DNA of 64,000 nt from Carex sylvatica (taxonomy: Eukaryota > Streptophyta > Magnoliopsida > Poales > Cyperaceae): contig CAXKVR010000157.1 in assembly GCA_964058845.1 (NCBI GenBank), positions 186,001 to 250,000 on the forward strand. Reading direction: 5' to 3'. The notes beneath the pieces were generated by a model that was not told the DNA's origin, searched no databases, and worked only from the letters and a program-made list of their open reading frames with translations. Position numbers and translations under genes: made by a program. Shown piece by piece: positions 23,121 through 35,030 of this stretch (within the stretch, counting starts at the first letter, position 1; every line of letters starts with the position of its first letter).

Positions 23121-23886
23121 GGCGTCCTTAATTGCAACATACTAGGTAGCTAGCTATCTATATGTATATTGGTCCGGAACATGAGAAAGGAAGAAATTAC
23201 GCATGAATATTTGTCGTTTATGTACATCACCTCAGGCTCAGATAATTATAAACGAAAAGCGATCGAGTGGGAATAAAATTAATGTCCAAATTAAGTTTTT
23301 GATAGGTCCAAATTAATGTCCAAATTAATATTAATTGCACCGGTTTGAAAATAAAAGAGGATGAGGGGGAAGTGGAAGTGGAAGTGGAAGTCGAAGTCGG
23401 CTAAGCTGGGCTGTCTACTGTTCCTCTTTAGCTAAATAAATTGGACCATTATGGGGGCCCATTTTGTCAGTAAAAGAAAGAAAAAAGATGATACAATTGA
23501 AGCCACTATAGCCGTACTTGGGGACCGATCGATCGAGACTTGCACATTTAGACGCGTGCGCATAAAAATTCTGTGGCATATCAATGATATATTTTGCAGA
23601 GGTGGTTTAACAAAATTCTGTGGCATATCAATGATATATATATATATATATATATATATGAGAATTACATTAGCCCTCCACCAAACAGCAGTGGTCTCCC
23701 TCTCCCTCTCCCTCTCTACAAGTTCATTGCTTGGAGCAACATGCACCAAACCCTAATCTTGTCTGACACACCACATCAAGTATTATATATATATTATGTT
23801 GATTAATTGATTTCTCAACAGTGTACTAACTAGCTAGCTAACACATCCACATCTTACCATCCACAAATTAATTAATCAAGTACTAC
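23121..23886. other. Spacer and upstream region of the zinc finger gene
   Basis: Contains a direct repeat 'aattctgtggcatatcaatg' (about 23568 and 23613), a (TA)n tract and a CT-rich stretch near 23694-23720. A TATA-like 'tattatatatatatt' near 23780 is about 100 bases before the zinc finger ATG and is the likeliest core promoter. Confidence 0.4.
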
Positions 23887-24207
23887 ATGGATTCTGAGCT
23901 ACATGAGCTTAGTCTACACCTCTCTCTTCAGCCGAGTTTGTCGCCCGAGCAGACGAGGGTTTTCCTATGCCACTATTGTGATAGGAAGTTCTTGACCTCT
24001 CAGGCGTTAGGCGGCCATCAGAATGCACACAAATTAGAGAGATCAGGTCATGTCAAGAGAAGCCGGCATGAATTTGCTGCTGTAATGCAACCACATGTCG
24101 TTCCAAACCAGGCGGCTCGTGGCGACAATTCAATTCCAAGAACAAATGTGTTGGCTACTCTTCCTCTGGAATTTTCGGGGGATGTCGATTTGTCGCTTAA
24201 GTTATGA
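23887..24207 (+). CDS. Small C2H2 zinc finger protein with C-terminal EAR motif
   Basis: Intronless, 106 residues. One plant-type C2H2 finger (C28, C31, H44, H48) contains the QALGGH signature at 39-44. The protein begins with a leucine-rich '[11 protein letters not shown]' and ends in 'DLSLKL', an EAR motif that recruits TOPLESS-type corepressors. This is the layout of the small ZFP/KNUCKLES-like group of nuclear transcriptional repressors acting in trichome, flower or hormone responses; which member it is cannot be decided here. Length and both motifs fit an intact gene. It lies just outside the hAT1 right end, and a relic of a related gene lies at 11980 on the other side of that element. 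Confidence 0.88.
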   Translation: MDSELHELSLHLSLQPSLSPEQTRVFLCHYCDRKFLTSQALGGHQNAHKLERSGHVKRSRHEFAAVMQPHVVPNQAARGDNSIPRTNVLATLPLEFSGDVDLSLKL

Positions 24208-24393
24208 TTAAATATATATTAATTAATGATAACTATTGTGGATTTCAGCTTCTTCTTTTTTTCTTTTTTCTTTTTTAATTTACTTTCGATTGTATGTTGT
24301 GATTAATTTGTGTTTCTTTCATTATGAATTTGAAAATTCTTTTTATTTGTGCCGTTATACTTTTTCTTAATTTCCCTGTCTGACATTATTTTA

Positions 24394-24427
<34 letters not shown>

Positions 24428-25376
24428 ATTATATATCTCATTTTATAACCAATATAATGTAGCTAGGAACGTGTTGATGACGACGCAGTTTTTAATTATG
24501 AAATGAATTAAGGGGCTCGTGCATGCTTTAATTATATTAATTGTTTCACAAGTTTTCAGCGGATTTTGAATTTTTTAAACTAATGTTTTGGTATAGTACT
24601 CCGGCCACGTGCTTCTTAGAATTCTCAAAATTTTAAATTTTAGCTCTTCTTAATTACAGAAAATTCTTCGGGTTGGGTAAGTAATTAAATCTGTTGTCAA
24701 TCGGACTAGATCTGCTTTGTATTAAAATTTCATGAAATTAAATAATCTTAATGGAACGAACAATATGCGTGATAACTGATCATAAGTGAAGTTAATTCAT
24801 GCAATAGCATCACAGCAATATTATTGATATATTTTTCACAAACAATTAATGGTGACGTAATCAACTCGAGAATGTTATTTATTCCTAAAATTAATAATAA
24901 ATAAACAAAATATACTAATAATTAAGAAAAACAAAATGCATACAAATTTAACGACACCGTTCAAATATTCAATTTATAATCATGTTGATCGACTTAATTT
25001 CCTAGCTATACCAAGTAGATCAGAGTTCTTTAATTAGAATTATATATGAAGAAATTAGATTAAACTAGTCTAAATATATCAAAATAATTAATATTATTCG
25101 TGCAATAGCATCACAGCAATATTATTGATATATTTTTCACATGATGGCATACTTAATTTGGATCAGTTAAAAATTGAATAGCTCATTTTATACGTTTGAC
25201 ATGATGGCATACTTAATTAGCTTATTGATATCTATATATCTGGTAAAACTATAAATAATGACAAATTTTGAAATGGGGTGAACTAAAATTTCATACTAAT
25301 TAATTTACTGACAAGGATACACTCGAGCATCATATATATAGAGATCAGTCTCTATATATATATAAAGAGTACGGCT
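24208..25376. other. AT-rich spacer with a short duplicated segment
   Basis: No credible gene. A segment of about 40 bases beginning 'tgcaatagcatcacagcaat' occurs at about 24800 and 25101, and 'catgatggcatacttaatt' at 25139 and 25199. A (TA)n tract lies near 24398-24424. Confidence 0.6.
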
Positions 25377-25773
25377 AACGCGCTTCCACTAGTATATCAA
25401 CAATATGCTTCCGATCTCTAAAATTTATCGAATCGGATTCAAATGAAAGATTTGAACCATTCAAACCAATCTTCTTAACGAGAGCTTCGTTTTCATATTA
25501 AAAAATTTAAGTTTTAAATGTATTTACTATCAAGTCAAGTAGTCAAAAAATGAGCAAAATAGTGCATTAAAATGAGCACAATATCTTTCATATTTTGACC
25601 ACTTAACTTGATAGTAAATAAATTCAAAAGTTAAATTTTTTAATATAAAAACGAAACTCTCTTAAGAAAATTGATTTGAACGGTTCGTATTTTTCATTTG
25701 AACCCTATTCAATAGATTTTGAAAACCAGAAACATATTGTCAATATACTAGAGGAAGCGCATTAGCCGTACTC
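25377..25773. mobile_element. Palindromic MITE with TA/CT microsatellite flanks
   Basis: Starts 'gagtacggctaacgcgcttc' and ends with the complement. The inner halves mirror each other ('actatcaagtcaagtagtca' against its complement) around 25560. The core differs from the elements at 12741-14586 but the length, full palindromy and microsatellite setting are alike. It has no coding capacity. Confidence 0.75.
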
Positions 25774-26125
25774 TCTCTCTCTCTCTATATATATATATAT
25801 GGGGTAATTTTTGCATACATCCTAGCATCATTTGCAATGCATCAAGTAATTAAATTATCTAAATTGGACATGTATTAAACTTGGTACAATTTGAAAGTAC
25901 TTTAGCTAATTTTCATCAAGCTTATTAGTCAAATGGTTGAGTTTCAAGTGTTTTGTTGGTTTTAAATTGACTCAATGATAGCTTCTATCTAAAGGAAATT
26001 AGTACTTAATTGGTATTGGGAAATAAATTAAATTGGAGCTCAGCTCAGCTCAGCTCAGCTGTTTAAGTTACATGACCAAAAACGCAGTTCATAAACACCA
26101 AGGAAGGACACCATTTGGGAACACA
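25774..26125. other. Spacer downstream of the PPR-CBS gene
   Basis: (CT)n and (TA)n microsatellites, then AT-rich sequence with a short 'cagct' run near 26040-26060. It should include the 3' untranslated region and poly(A) site of the minus-strand gene; none can be pinned down. Confidence 0.4.
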
Positions 26126-29100
26126 TTAAGCATCATCACGTGTTAGATCTCTATCAGAATTAGAGGCTGGCCTATACAACCTATCAAGAGAAAAAACACC
26201 AAGAGGCCTTGAACTTGAGCGGTAAGGGCTGCTGTACAAGTCACCACCTTTCACAACTACAACCATTTCATATTTCTTGTCTAAAAGCAGATCAATTACC
26301 CGAGCAACTGCAGTTGCAGCACTGACACATGGCGGTGGTCCCGTGATTATGGACGAAAGTGGTACATCCAACTGTAAACAATTGAGCATAAAAATAATTA
26401 TTTGTAAGAAACAAATTAAAGAAGCCAAGTGAGCATGAAGATCACAATTTATCCTTTCTTTCACCTTTACACAATCACGCCTTTGAGCAATTCCAATACA
26501 GTTACCCCACTCGTCAGTGACAGGGATTGCTGCTTCGTTGAAAAAGCGCATCACAACATCACGCAACATTATGTTGGCATTTAGTGGTCTAGCCTCTTCA
26601 AATGGTACCATATATTTCTCCACTGGTTCATCCAACAAAACCTACAATTAGAATAGCCATAGTACCAAACTTGTAAAATACAATTTAGAAATACTTCTGC
26701 AATATTGTTAAATTCATATAAGCATATTACAGGTAAGAGAGGGAGTAACCTCCGGAAGAACATGAGGTCTAAATTTCGAGTTGGTGAATCCTGATAAAAC
26801 CTCCACTTTGATTGCCGCCTGGTCAAAGTTGCAAGTATTATATTGTGTTCATCTCTTATTTAAGTTTTTAGATCAGTCCAAATAAATCAAATTGCTTTTG
26901 TTAATGTCATATTCCAAACAATTTCTTTAAAAAAAAAAAAGTAAAAAAAAAGAGAGAGAAAAACTAAGTACTAATAAAAAGATTGTTTCTCTACCATTCC
27001 TCCTCTGCTTGTCCAAGAAAAGCTTTGTTCATTTACTATTCTTGAAAGAAGCTTTTTGGCAACATCAACCTGTTGACATTTGAATTATATGAAAGATCAA
27101 TTTACTTCCACAAAGTCATACAAGCACCTAAGAATATGCATGTGTACAATGTCCATGAAAAGTAGAAATATAAAACTATCACCACTACTGAAGGTAACTT
27201 GAATATTGTCACTCTTGTTTCATTCTATAAAAATTCAGAGTTTCACCTAACTCGTGCAAAGGGCTATTGAGATAGATAAAAATGGAAGATATGTATTATA
27301 GAATCATAACCTTTTTAGATCAACTTAAAACTGACAAAATAATTTGAAACATTTGCATCATAAACACCAGCTCATTTGAAGTTCTGTAGATGACACCCAA
27401 CCACAATTTTATGTGATATATTCATGTTTTGATATCTTATTTACTACTGAGAAGGCATTTTTTTTTTCACAAAATTTTTTAATCAAAACTATGATGATTT
27501 AAGAGTATAGATGATAAGCACTGAGTTCAAGCATCCTTTATATAAACTCAATTGTAAAGTAAATTTATTTTTAAAAAATTATTATGGGCAATATAGTCAT
27601 TATTTAGAAACCTAACTTTGTTTTAATTGCCTGTTTTATTTACACCTGATAATTATCCGTATTAGTCATGAAAAATGGGCAAAAAATTGTTGAATGATAT
27701 ATAGATTCAGTAAACATCCATATAAAATATAGGGTTAAAAAATTTAGGCTAGATAATGAACCTGGTTACAATTTATGGCAGCCTCCATTAGAAGCTCATT
27801 AGCTTCTGAACGGGTTGAAAGACATATTGACCCGGCCGAATCAAGCCACATCCGTGAATTGAACTTTTTCACATAGTCAATATCACCTTGTGATGCGAAG
27901 GCTCTCATCATAGAAAGGAAGAGGTGAGGTTTTGGTATTAAGTCCTTATCATTGCCGGATTTCTTTATTATCTCACCAAAAATACAAAGAGCACCTACAT
28001 TTTTAAATGCAATCTAGATATTAAACTATTTTAACAGCTTTCAGTACAAAGAACCCCCCGTTTTTTCTCCAATTTGCACCAAGCTACAGACATACATATA
28101 TGTTACATAGAAGAAAATTTCTCCAAGAGTTTGTTGTCTCAATTCAACCAAATAATTCTAACCAGTGTAATACTCAGAATCTGTTATGCATTCAACTTCA
28201 GCCTAATTTGGTCTTGACAAGGGTAGAACCTACAAGGTAGACCAACTGAGGATAATATTGTCTACTTCTATCCAATTCAAGACAGGAGTTATGATTCAAT
28301 TTCATAACTGAAACAATTTAACTAATTAATATTATTTAATTACAGTAGCGACCTTTAATTGATCCAGAAGCCAACAATGCATCGACCATTGTGGAGTATG
28401 CAATCCTATCAATATGTAGACAAGTTGATTTCATTTCCACCACAAGCCTCATCACCATATCTGCATCTTTTCTTTTCCCAAAACCCTACAATAACAACTA
28501 TTATTTATTTAATTGAGCATTTGTTGAGTGGACATTTCCATTTTTCTCCTGTAATAAAGGATGAAACAGGGATTAAATCCATAACAAACTTTTACATTGA
28601 GCATGCACCTGAAGTAAAGTTGTGTAAGTAACAGCATCTGGGATGAGCTCGTTGCTGTCAGATCTTCTAGGTTCTTCCTGTATATAATGAAGAAAAACAT
28701 ATTATTTTCGTCAGAAAAAAAGCAATTTTAATTGGAACCTTAGTCAAATGTTAGTTGATTCAAAGAGGTGATCAGACAAGGTAAATTTTCCTAACAATAT
28801 AACAACATGACTTAAATTTAGTATCACCATTTAGATAGATCATAAGATGGATAATGACAACTCAAATAGGTATAATCATCCATATTGAAGCAATCTGACA
28901 AGGAAACCTGAGGTTGCACTTCTCTGTTGAGGAATGACAGGCCTTGCAAATTCAACTCAACATTTCTACCTTTTCCAACCATTTCCATAATTTTGCATGT
29001 GATCCAAGAAACAGAAGGAAAAAAAAATGAATATACAGACAATTAAAATACTATCTTTGCTCATAATTCAATTTGAGCTCACCTAAGCATTGAAAAGGTT

Positions 29101-31432
29101 GAATTTAAAGGCAAGGTCAAAATTATGAAATATAAAAGATAAAAAATAAGGTTAATAAAAAAATAAAAGATAAAAAATAATAAAAAAGATCCTGTGGACT
29201 GTCATCAAGAAATATGCCTAAAATGAATACAAGATTATTTGCAAAATAAAAACAAAAATGAAATGAAGTTTGAAGGAACAGCCAAAATTTTCAATTTTTG
29301 CACAAAGCAAGTGGTAAAATATTTGGAAATAACACCCAACTGTTATATTATTGGGATTGGAAACAAACGTTGCATTACACTATTAGATGATAATTTCCAA
29401 TAGAATATTGAAAATTTCACCTGTAAAACTAAGCTCTTGTATTGAGCAAACCCAAATTAAACTAAAATTAAAACAAGAAAATATCATGTTGCGTTAAAAG
29501 GGAATATGAACTTAAGTTTGAAGGAGATTAGTTGATATGACAAAGATTTTGAAAATTATGTCACTTTGGCTTGGATGTACAGTCAATAATGTTGACAGGC
29601 AAAATACAAGGGAAATGTTGGATATTCTTTCCAGAAATTTTTTTTTTGTTTTTTTTTATAAAAAAGGAAGAAACCAGTAGTATCTGATATGTAAGGTCCA
29701 CCTTGCCCAAAAAAGTTTTAAAAAAGGAGAGGAGGAAATAGAGGACTAATAACATCCAAAAGAAATCCAAATTCCAAAAAGAAAGCACAAGTGACAAGAG
29801 ATGTAATTTAAACTGGCCTTTGGAGCACTAGTGGCAAGACACCTTCATATCTGAAAGCAACTGAACCGCTTTCTTCATTTCTCCTGATTTTACGCATGCA
29901 GAAATGAGTGTGTTGTAGGTTAGCTTGTCAGGTCTCACCCCCTGCCGCATCATCTCATCCCTAACTGTCAGAGCACCAAGAGGAAAGCTTGTCTTTGCAT
30001 ATCCCTGAAAACAATAGCTCAAAAATTAAAAAATACCCTCCAGTAAGAAAACGCTAAGTTAACAAAATTGAGATTTACTTGTGTGTTCTACCATCTATGC
30101 TCCAGACTTTTCAAATTACAGTAAATAAAAGAATGGATATGTGCCATATTGATCTAGAGTTGCAAACTTGCAATTATAAGAAATATTGGGCATTGTTTGC
30201 AAGTAAATAGTAATATATGTTTAGTTAATTATAAATACAACTCGTCATGGGAAGAAGTAAGTTTTTGCACAGCCATGCACAAGGAATATTTATATAGCAT
30301 TCATGTCATTAAACTAATTTACAAATGTCAGAGATAATTTAAGCAGAGGGTTACCTTCATTAGAAGATTGTATAAGTAAACAGAGTCACCATCATCATTA
30401 AGAAGTCTCCGGCATCTTGCAACAAGTGCATTTGCACGGCGCATATCTCCTATTGAAATTGGTAAGGTTTATCAGGATATCTCCAAGTGTGGAGATAAAT
30501 ATGGCAGAAATTAGATCTAACAATGTCTTGTCACTTAAATCTGTTTAAAAATAAACCATCGAGCCAGCTTATTAGAAGAATGAATTTGCTAAGCAACAAG
30601 AACCTTATAGTTCAATTATCTTCCTTAATTTCAGTTCAGATCAATTAAACTAACTTAGCCAAAAAAATTCCCTAAACTATCCAACTAAGCACCAAATTAA
30701 ACAAGAATAAGAACTTAACAAAGAAGAGCGGCTAAATTTTGGTCATAGGAATACCAGTACAACTGGCACAAGCTGACTGTACAAGAATCTTAGTTTTAAC
30801 CATAAACAAACCTTTTTCAATAATTGCATTCAAAAGACCATAAAATAATCGAGCAGACAGCATGGGGCTTCCAGTAGCAGTACCATCTTCAACAGATTCA
30901 ATAATTTGGAATGCTTCATCGAACCTTCGAACCTGCCCCAAGCCCTTTACCAGAAAAAAGAAAAAAAAAAAAAAACAGGAATTATTCATTGCAATAACTG
31001 GCAATTACACCAAAATTGCATTATTTAAGAAACATGAGTAGGTATGTTGATATCATGTAGGCAATTAAATAAGTTATTTGAAGTAATTTTGAATTATATA
31101 TACCTTCAACAAAATAGCATAAGATACAGAGTCAACCCCACAACTATCTGGGTGAGACATTTGGTCGAACACTTTGCGAGCAGTACGAACATTTCCACAG
31201 TGAACACAGGCCTCCATGACAGCATTCATGACAATAGTGTTGGGTTTAATATTCTTTTTGGTGACCTCCTCCACCTCAGCAAAGACCTGCTTGAGCTGCC
31301 TCCTTTTGGTAAGTTGCACTATTCGGGAAGTGAGCTGCCTGAGACTGGGGCCAAGAGGTTTCATCCGGACTCGTTTGCGGGTTGGGGTTTGAGTGGGGCG
31401 AGAGGGGATAGAAGAGGCACGGGTACGGGTTT

Positions 31433-31480
<48 letters not shown>

Positions 31481-31496
31481 GTCGAAAAAACAGCAT
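26126..31496 (-). CDS. CBSPPR1: PPR protein with C-terminal CBS-domain pair (At5g10690-like)
   Basis: Twelve exons on the minus strand: 31496-31104, 30944-30812, 30449-30355, 30004-29843, about 28990-28908, 28677-28609, 28485-28353, 27994-27762, 27069-26995, 26818-26750, 26641-26465 and 26371-26126. All phases agree and the product is about 620 residues. The first half has pentatricopeptide helices ('NAVMEACVHCGNVRTARKVF', 'LTYNTLISACVKSGEMKKAV', 'VTYTTLLQGFGKRKDADMVM'), which bind organelle RNA. The last two exons encode a CBS pair ('AAIPVTDEWGNCIGIAQRRD', 'KKYEMVVVV'), a fold that often binds adenosyl ligands. The symbol follows the Arabidopsis protein of this rare architecture. The start at 31496 precedes a (CT)n-coded LSLS run; the in-frame ATG at 31364 may be the real start. 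The acceptor of the fifth exon is unclear: no AG occurs at the expected place. Confidence 0.88.
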
Positions 31497-31607
31497 TCGT
31501 TTGGAGGAGGAGGAGAAGAATTATGGAATTGGAAAATGAAGATAAGTGCGCTGTGGACCTGTGGTGTGGTTACTGCCTTTTTCCCATTAGGGGTCGGTCA
31601 TTGGCAG

Positions 31608-31722
31608 CCTTGTATAAACAAAATTATGGGCCTCGTATAAACAAAATTATGGGCTTCGTATAAGGAAACTTATGGGCCTCGTATAAACAAAATTATGGGC
31701 CTCGTATAAACAAAATTATGGG
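31608..31722. repeat. 23-bp tandem repeat upstream of the PPR-CBS gene
   Basis: Five units of 'cctcgtataaacaaaattat' plus 'ggg' start at 31608, 31631, 31654, 31677 and 31700. The third is diverged. It lies 110-230 bases upstream of the gene's first ATG, in the promoter region. Confidence 0.85.
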
Positions 31723-31904
31723 TCGGATTAATGGTGCAGCCCTAGCCTTGAAAGAACAAAGAAAAGCATCCAAACTGAGAGAGAATTAATGGTGCAGCCC
31801 AGAAAAAGACACAATCTGCTTTTTGGGACTGCTGCCTGCATATTGATATTCCACAATCCACAATTCCACATACATAATTAACTAATTAATATATAAGAGC
31901 TAGC

Positions 31905-32029
31905 TAGCTAATACATACTTGATTGAACTTGCAAATTCCAACAAAACATATATATATATGGTAATTGCAAGCATTGAATTATTCCAGCTTAATTGCACAA
32001 ATTGAGGCGGCTCATGAATTGACGACATA

Positions 32030-32094
<65 letters not shown>

Positions 32095-32097
32095 TAA
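31905..32097. repeat. 3' flank of UGT-A with (TA)n tract
   Basis: The sequence 'catacttgattgaacttgca' and its neighbours are repeated downstream of UGT-B at about 37039, so the tandem duplication begins here. A (TA)n tract (about 32034-32086) follows, only in this copy. Confidence 0.7.
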
Positions 32098-34026
32098 TTA
32101 ATCAATATAAGATCCACAGACAATCTTCATCAACCTCTTCAATTTCTCCCTTGAGCTACCATTTTCCCCTACTGCTACTGCTGCAATTACCATATCCTTT
32201 AGCTCATTCATTTTATTTTTCATCTTCTTCCCCTCCTCCCTTTTGAATACCGCATCAAAAGCGCTAACAACATTTTTCTCTGTGAAAACTCCCGCATCCA
32301 GTGCGACTCCCACCTTCCAAACATACGAAACCAACCTTGTATTTATTGTCTGATCCCCAAAGAACGGCCTACAAACTAACGGAACCCCTCCAGCAATGCT
32401 TTCCATTACAGAATTCCACCCGCAATGACTAACAAATGCGCCCACCGCAGAATGTTTTAGCACACTAGTTTGTGGGGTCCATGGAACAATTTTCCCCTTA
32501 CCAGTCTCATTCATCCTATCTATAAATCCTGAAGGAAGAAGAGATTGCATCTCTTCTTTTAAAGACCAAAGAAATGGCACACCGCTCGCTTCCAACCCGT
32601 TGGCAAGGGAGGTAAGCTCACAAGGACCAAGCATTGCAATAGTGCCTAAGCTTACATAAGCAACAGTTGCCGGCTGGTGGCAATCAAGCCAAGAGAGGCA
32701 ATTATAGGAGTCTGTTGGAGGCTCTAGATCTTTTTGGGATGGATCAAGAAGGTGAAAAGGACCCACCGGAAAATAGTTGGCGAAATTTTGTTTAAAATAG
32801 GAGTCGAGATTTGGTTCCAATCCTTGGATTGTGTTTGTAACAAGTACATCTGAGTCAGGCAGCTTACGGGCCATTCGATCACATATGACGTGGTACACAA
32901 AATTGGGATCACCGGTGTTGAGGCCGTAAGGAAGATCAGTGGCACGGTGATTGGAGAGGCAGGGGAGAAAGCTCAGCAGCTTGTCACCATAGGTTCTAAC
33001 GGCTGATCATCACCAAACATAATTAATAAATTAAGAAACAGTTAATTAATCATAATTAAGGGAATTAATTCTTCTCTGATTGACCTTTCTTAAGTTTCAG
33101 TTTGTGGCTCTTATGATTATAATCAACTATATATTAGGTGGACTAATTAATAGATCAATCGTCAAAATAGTTTTTTATGACACTCATCCTAAGTCGAATG
33201 GTATTAATTTAAGTTTAATTAAATTAATTTATAACACATAAATAGGATTGGAGCAATGATTCTCTTCATTATCCCCAATAATTAAAAAGGAGTTTGAACT
33301 AATTCTGACTTAACCTAATAATTAATTATGTGCTTTAGTTTATGTAATAACTCTTTACTAACTACTAAATTAGACAAATTATTTAATAGTGAAATTAAGA
33401 GTTAATTTGAACCAGTTTGAAAAATAGTTATAAATTAATAGCATAATTTTTCAGCTAAGATTAAAGATTCAATTTATTTAAATGATAAATGATAAATGAT
33501 AATGACAGTCATAATAAAATAAAAAAGCAAAAGAAAATTAATTAAGACAATGATAATAGTTGAACATATTTTTGTTCGGAGAATATAATTAATGACAATT
33601 CAAAATGGACAGAAAACGAAAGCCATAAATATTGCTGGCATGCTTTGAAGCTGCTACAAAACAAAAAAAAGTGATTTAATATATTTTTCTATCGTATGTC
33701 TTGACATTTGATTATTCAAATTCCAAATAAAGTAATATTATTTGTTTTCTGTGATCGAGTCTGACACACTGATCATGAGATCTGCACCGTCCGTTTGAAT
33801 TTGGCATGACTTAATTTTAAAGCATAATTTTTTCTTTTCTTTTTTTCAAAATTCAAATGATATATGGAAACATTCAAGATAATTTCTATATGAAAATATA
33901 TATGCTTTACAATTAAATTTCAAATCAATTATCTAAAAAATAAAAAATATTAATTTAATTAGTTGGAAATTACATTTTTTTCAATTCATATTGATCATTT
34001 TAACTTTTAAACATAAGAACAAGGAT

Positions 34027-34069
<43 letters not shown>

Positions 34070-34628
34070 ATGGAATAGGAAATGAAAGAAAGACAGTAAT
34101 TAATTAATTAATTAATCTGGCCATTGAATGAATCATTAATTAATTCATACCTTCATCTCCAACACCAACAATTTCCTTTATCAAATCAGCATTCAAACGG
34201 GCATACAAATCCAGAGGCGAACCAGTTCGTACCGGGACCCATTTAACGAGCATCTCATCAGCCACATCAGCTGCCAACCAGACAAACAGGTCACTGACGA
34301 TGCATGTCACTTGAGAACCGTGTGCCAGGTGGGCTGCCTTGAAACCGTCTCTAAGGCTGTCCTTGAAGGACTTGAGAAAGAGGTCGATGGCCTCAAAGTG
34401 GGTGGATGCGACATGAGGTGGGGTGATGCCATCTGAGATTGGAAGGAGAGAGAGATTGTTGGGGAGGAGGTGATGGGTGTTGAAGGATGAAAGAGAGCGT
34501 TTGGTGCTGAAGAAGGAGAAGTGAGAGGAGGGGGCGACAGCGGCCATGGTGCGAGCGAGGGAGAAGAGTGAGCCGGCATTTGAGTTGAAGGGGAATGCCA
34601 CGATGGCAACATGAGATTGAGTACTCAT
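32098..34628 (-). CDS. UGT-A: UGT78-like flavonoid glycosyltransferase with catalytic His replaced by Asn
   Basis: Two exons, 34628-34151 and 33002-32098, phase 1, give 460 residues; the single intron position fits flavonoid 3-O-glycosyltransferases. Such enzymes move a sugar from UDP-sugar to the 3-hydroxyl of flavonols or anthocyanidins in the cytosol. The 44-residue PSPG box runs from 'WTPQTSVLKH' to 'FFGDQ'; the final Gln favours glucose. The usual 'FPFxxHA' histidine, which deprotonates the acceptor (His20 in grape VvGT1), is Asn17 here ('FPFNSNAG', codon at 34580-34578). The partner Asp113 is kept. UGT-B has His at this site. Compared with UGT-B it lacks a few C-terminal residues and has a (CA)n(TA)n tract directly before the ATG. 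The frame is open, so it could make a stable but inactive or altered protein. Confidence 0.85.
33003..34150 (-). other. Intron of UGT-A
   Basis: AT-rich intron of about 1.15 kb with a (CT)n(TA)n tract near 34029-34069 and a decayed piece of the MITE core near 33840. The part near 33760-33830 matches the left side of the UGT-B intron at 38515-38590, and the part from 33836 matches its right side from about 41135. Only UGT-B has the insertion between these points. Confidence 0.6.
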
Positions 34629-34664
<36 letters not shown>

Positions 34665-34760
34665 GAAATTGAAGATAGATAAATTAATATTGCTTAGCGG
34701 TTAATTTAATTGGAGTTGAGATCTAGGAAGAGCTAGCTAGGGTATATAAGAGAGATCTAG
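34629..34760 (-). promoter_or_regulatory. UGT-A leader and core promoter with (CA)n(TA)n next to the ATG
   Basis: A TATA-like 'cttatatacc' (minus strand, about 34741-34750) lies about 115 bases before the ATG. Between them is a leader ending in a (CA)n(TA)n microsatellite that touches the ATG (34629-34663). UGT-B has no microsatellite and a shorter leader. Confidence 0.45.
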
Positions 34761-35030
34761 CTAGCTAGTTAGTTGTATATATATATATATATAAATTGGT
34801 TCGAGGAGGTGATTTTGGGTACTATTTAATTGAAGGGTTGATTAATTTGAGAATATGGCGGGGGAGTTGATGACGTAGCCTTAATTGTGTCCTCCGCGTA
34901 TTCGTATTAGGACACAATAAATGGAGAGGATGTGAATTCCACACAATAAACAATAACAATGCTTTTTGTGTGAAAAAATTGTAAGTTTCAAACTTCAAAT
35001 GAATAATTAATTATTTACTTTTAATTATGT

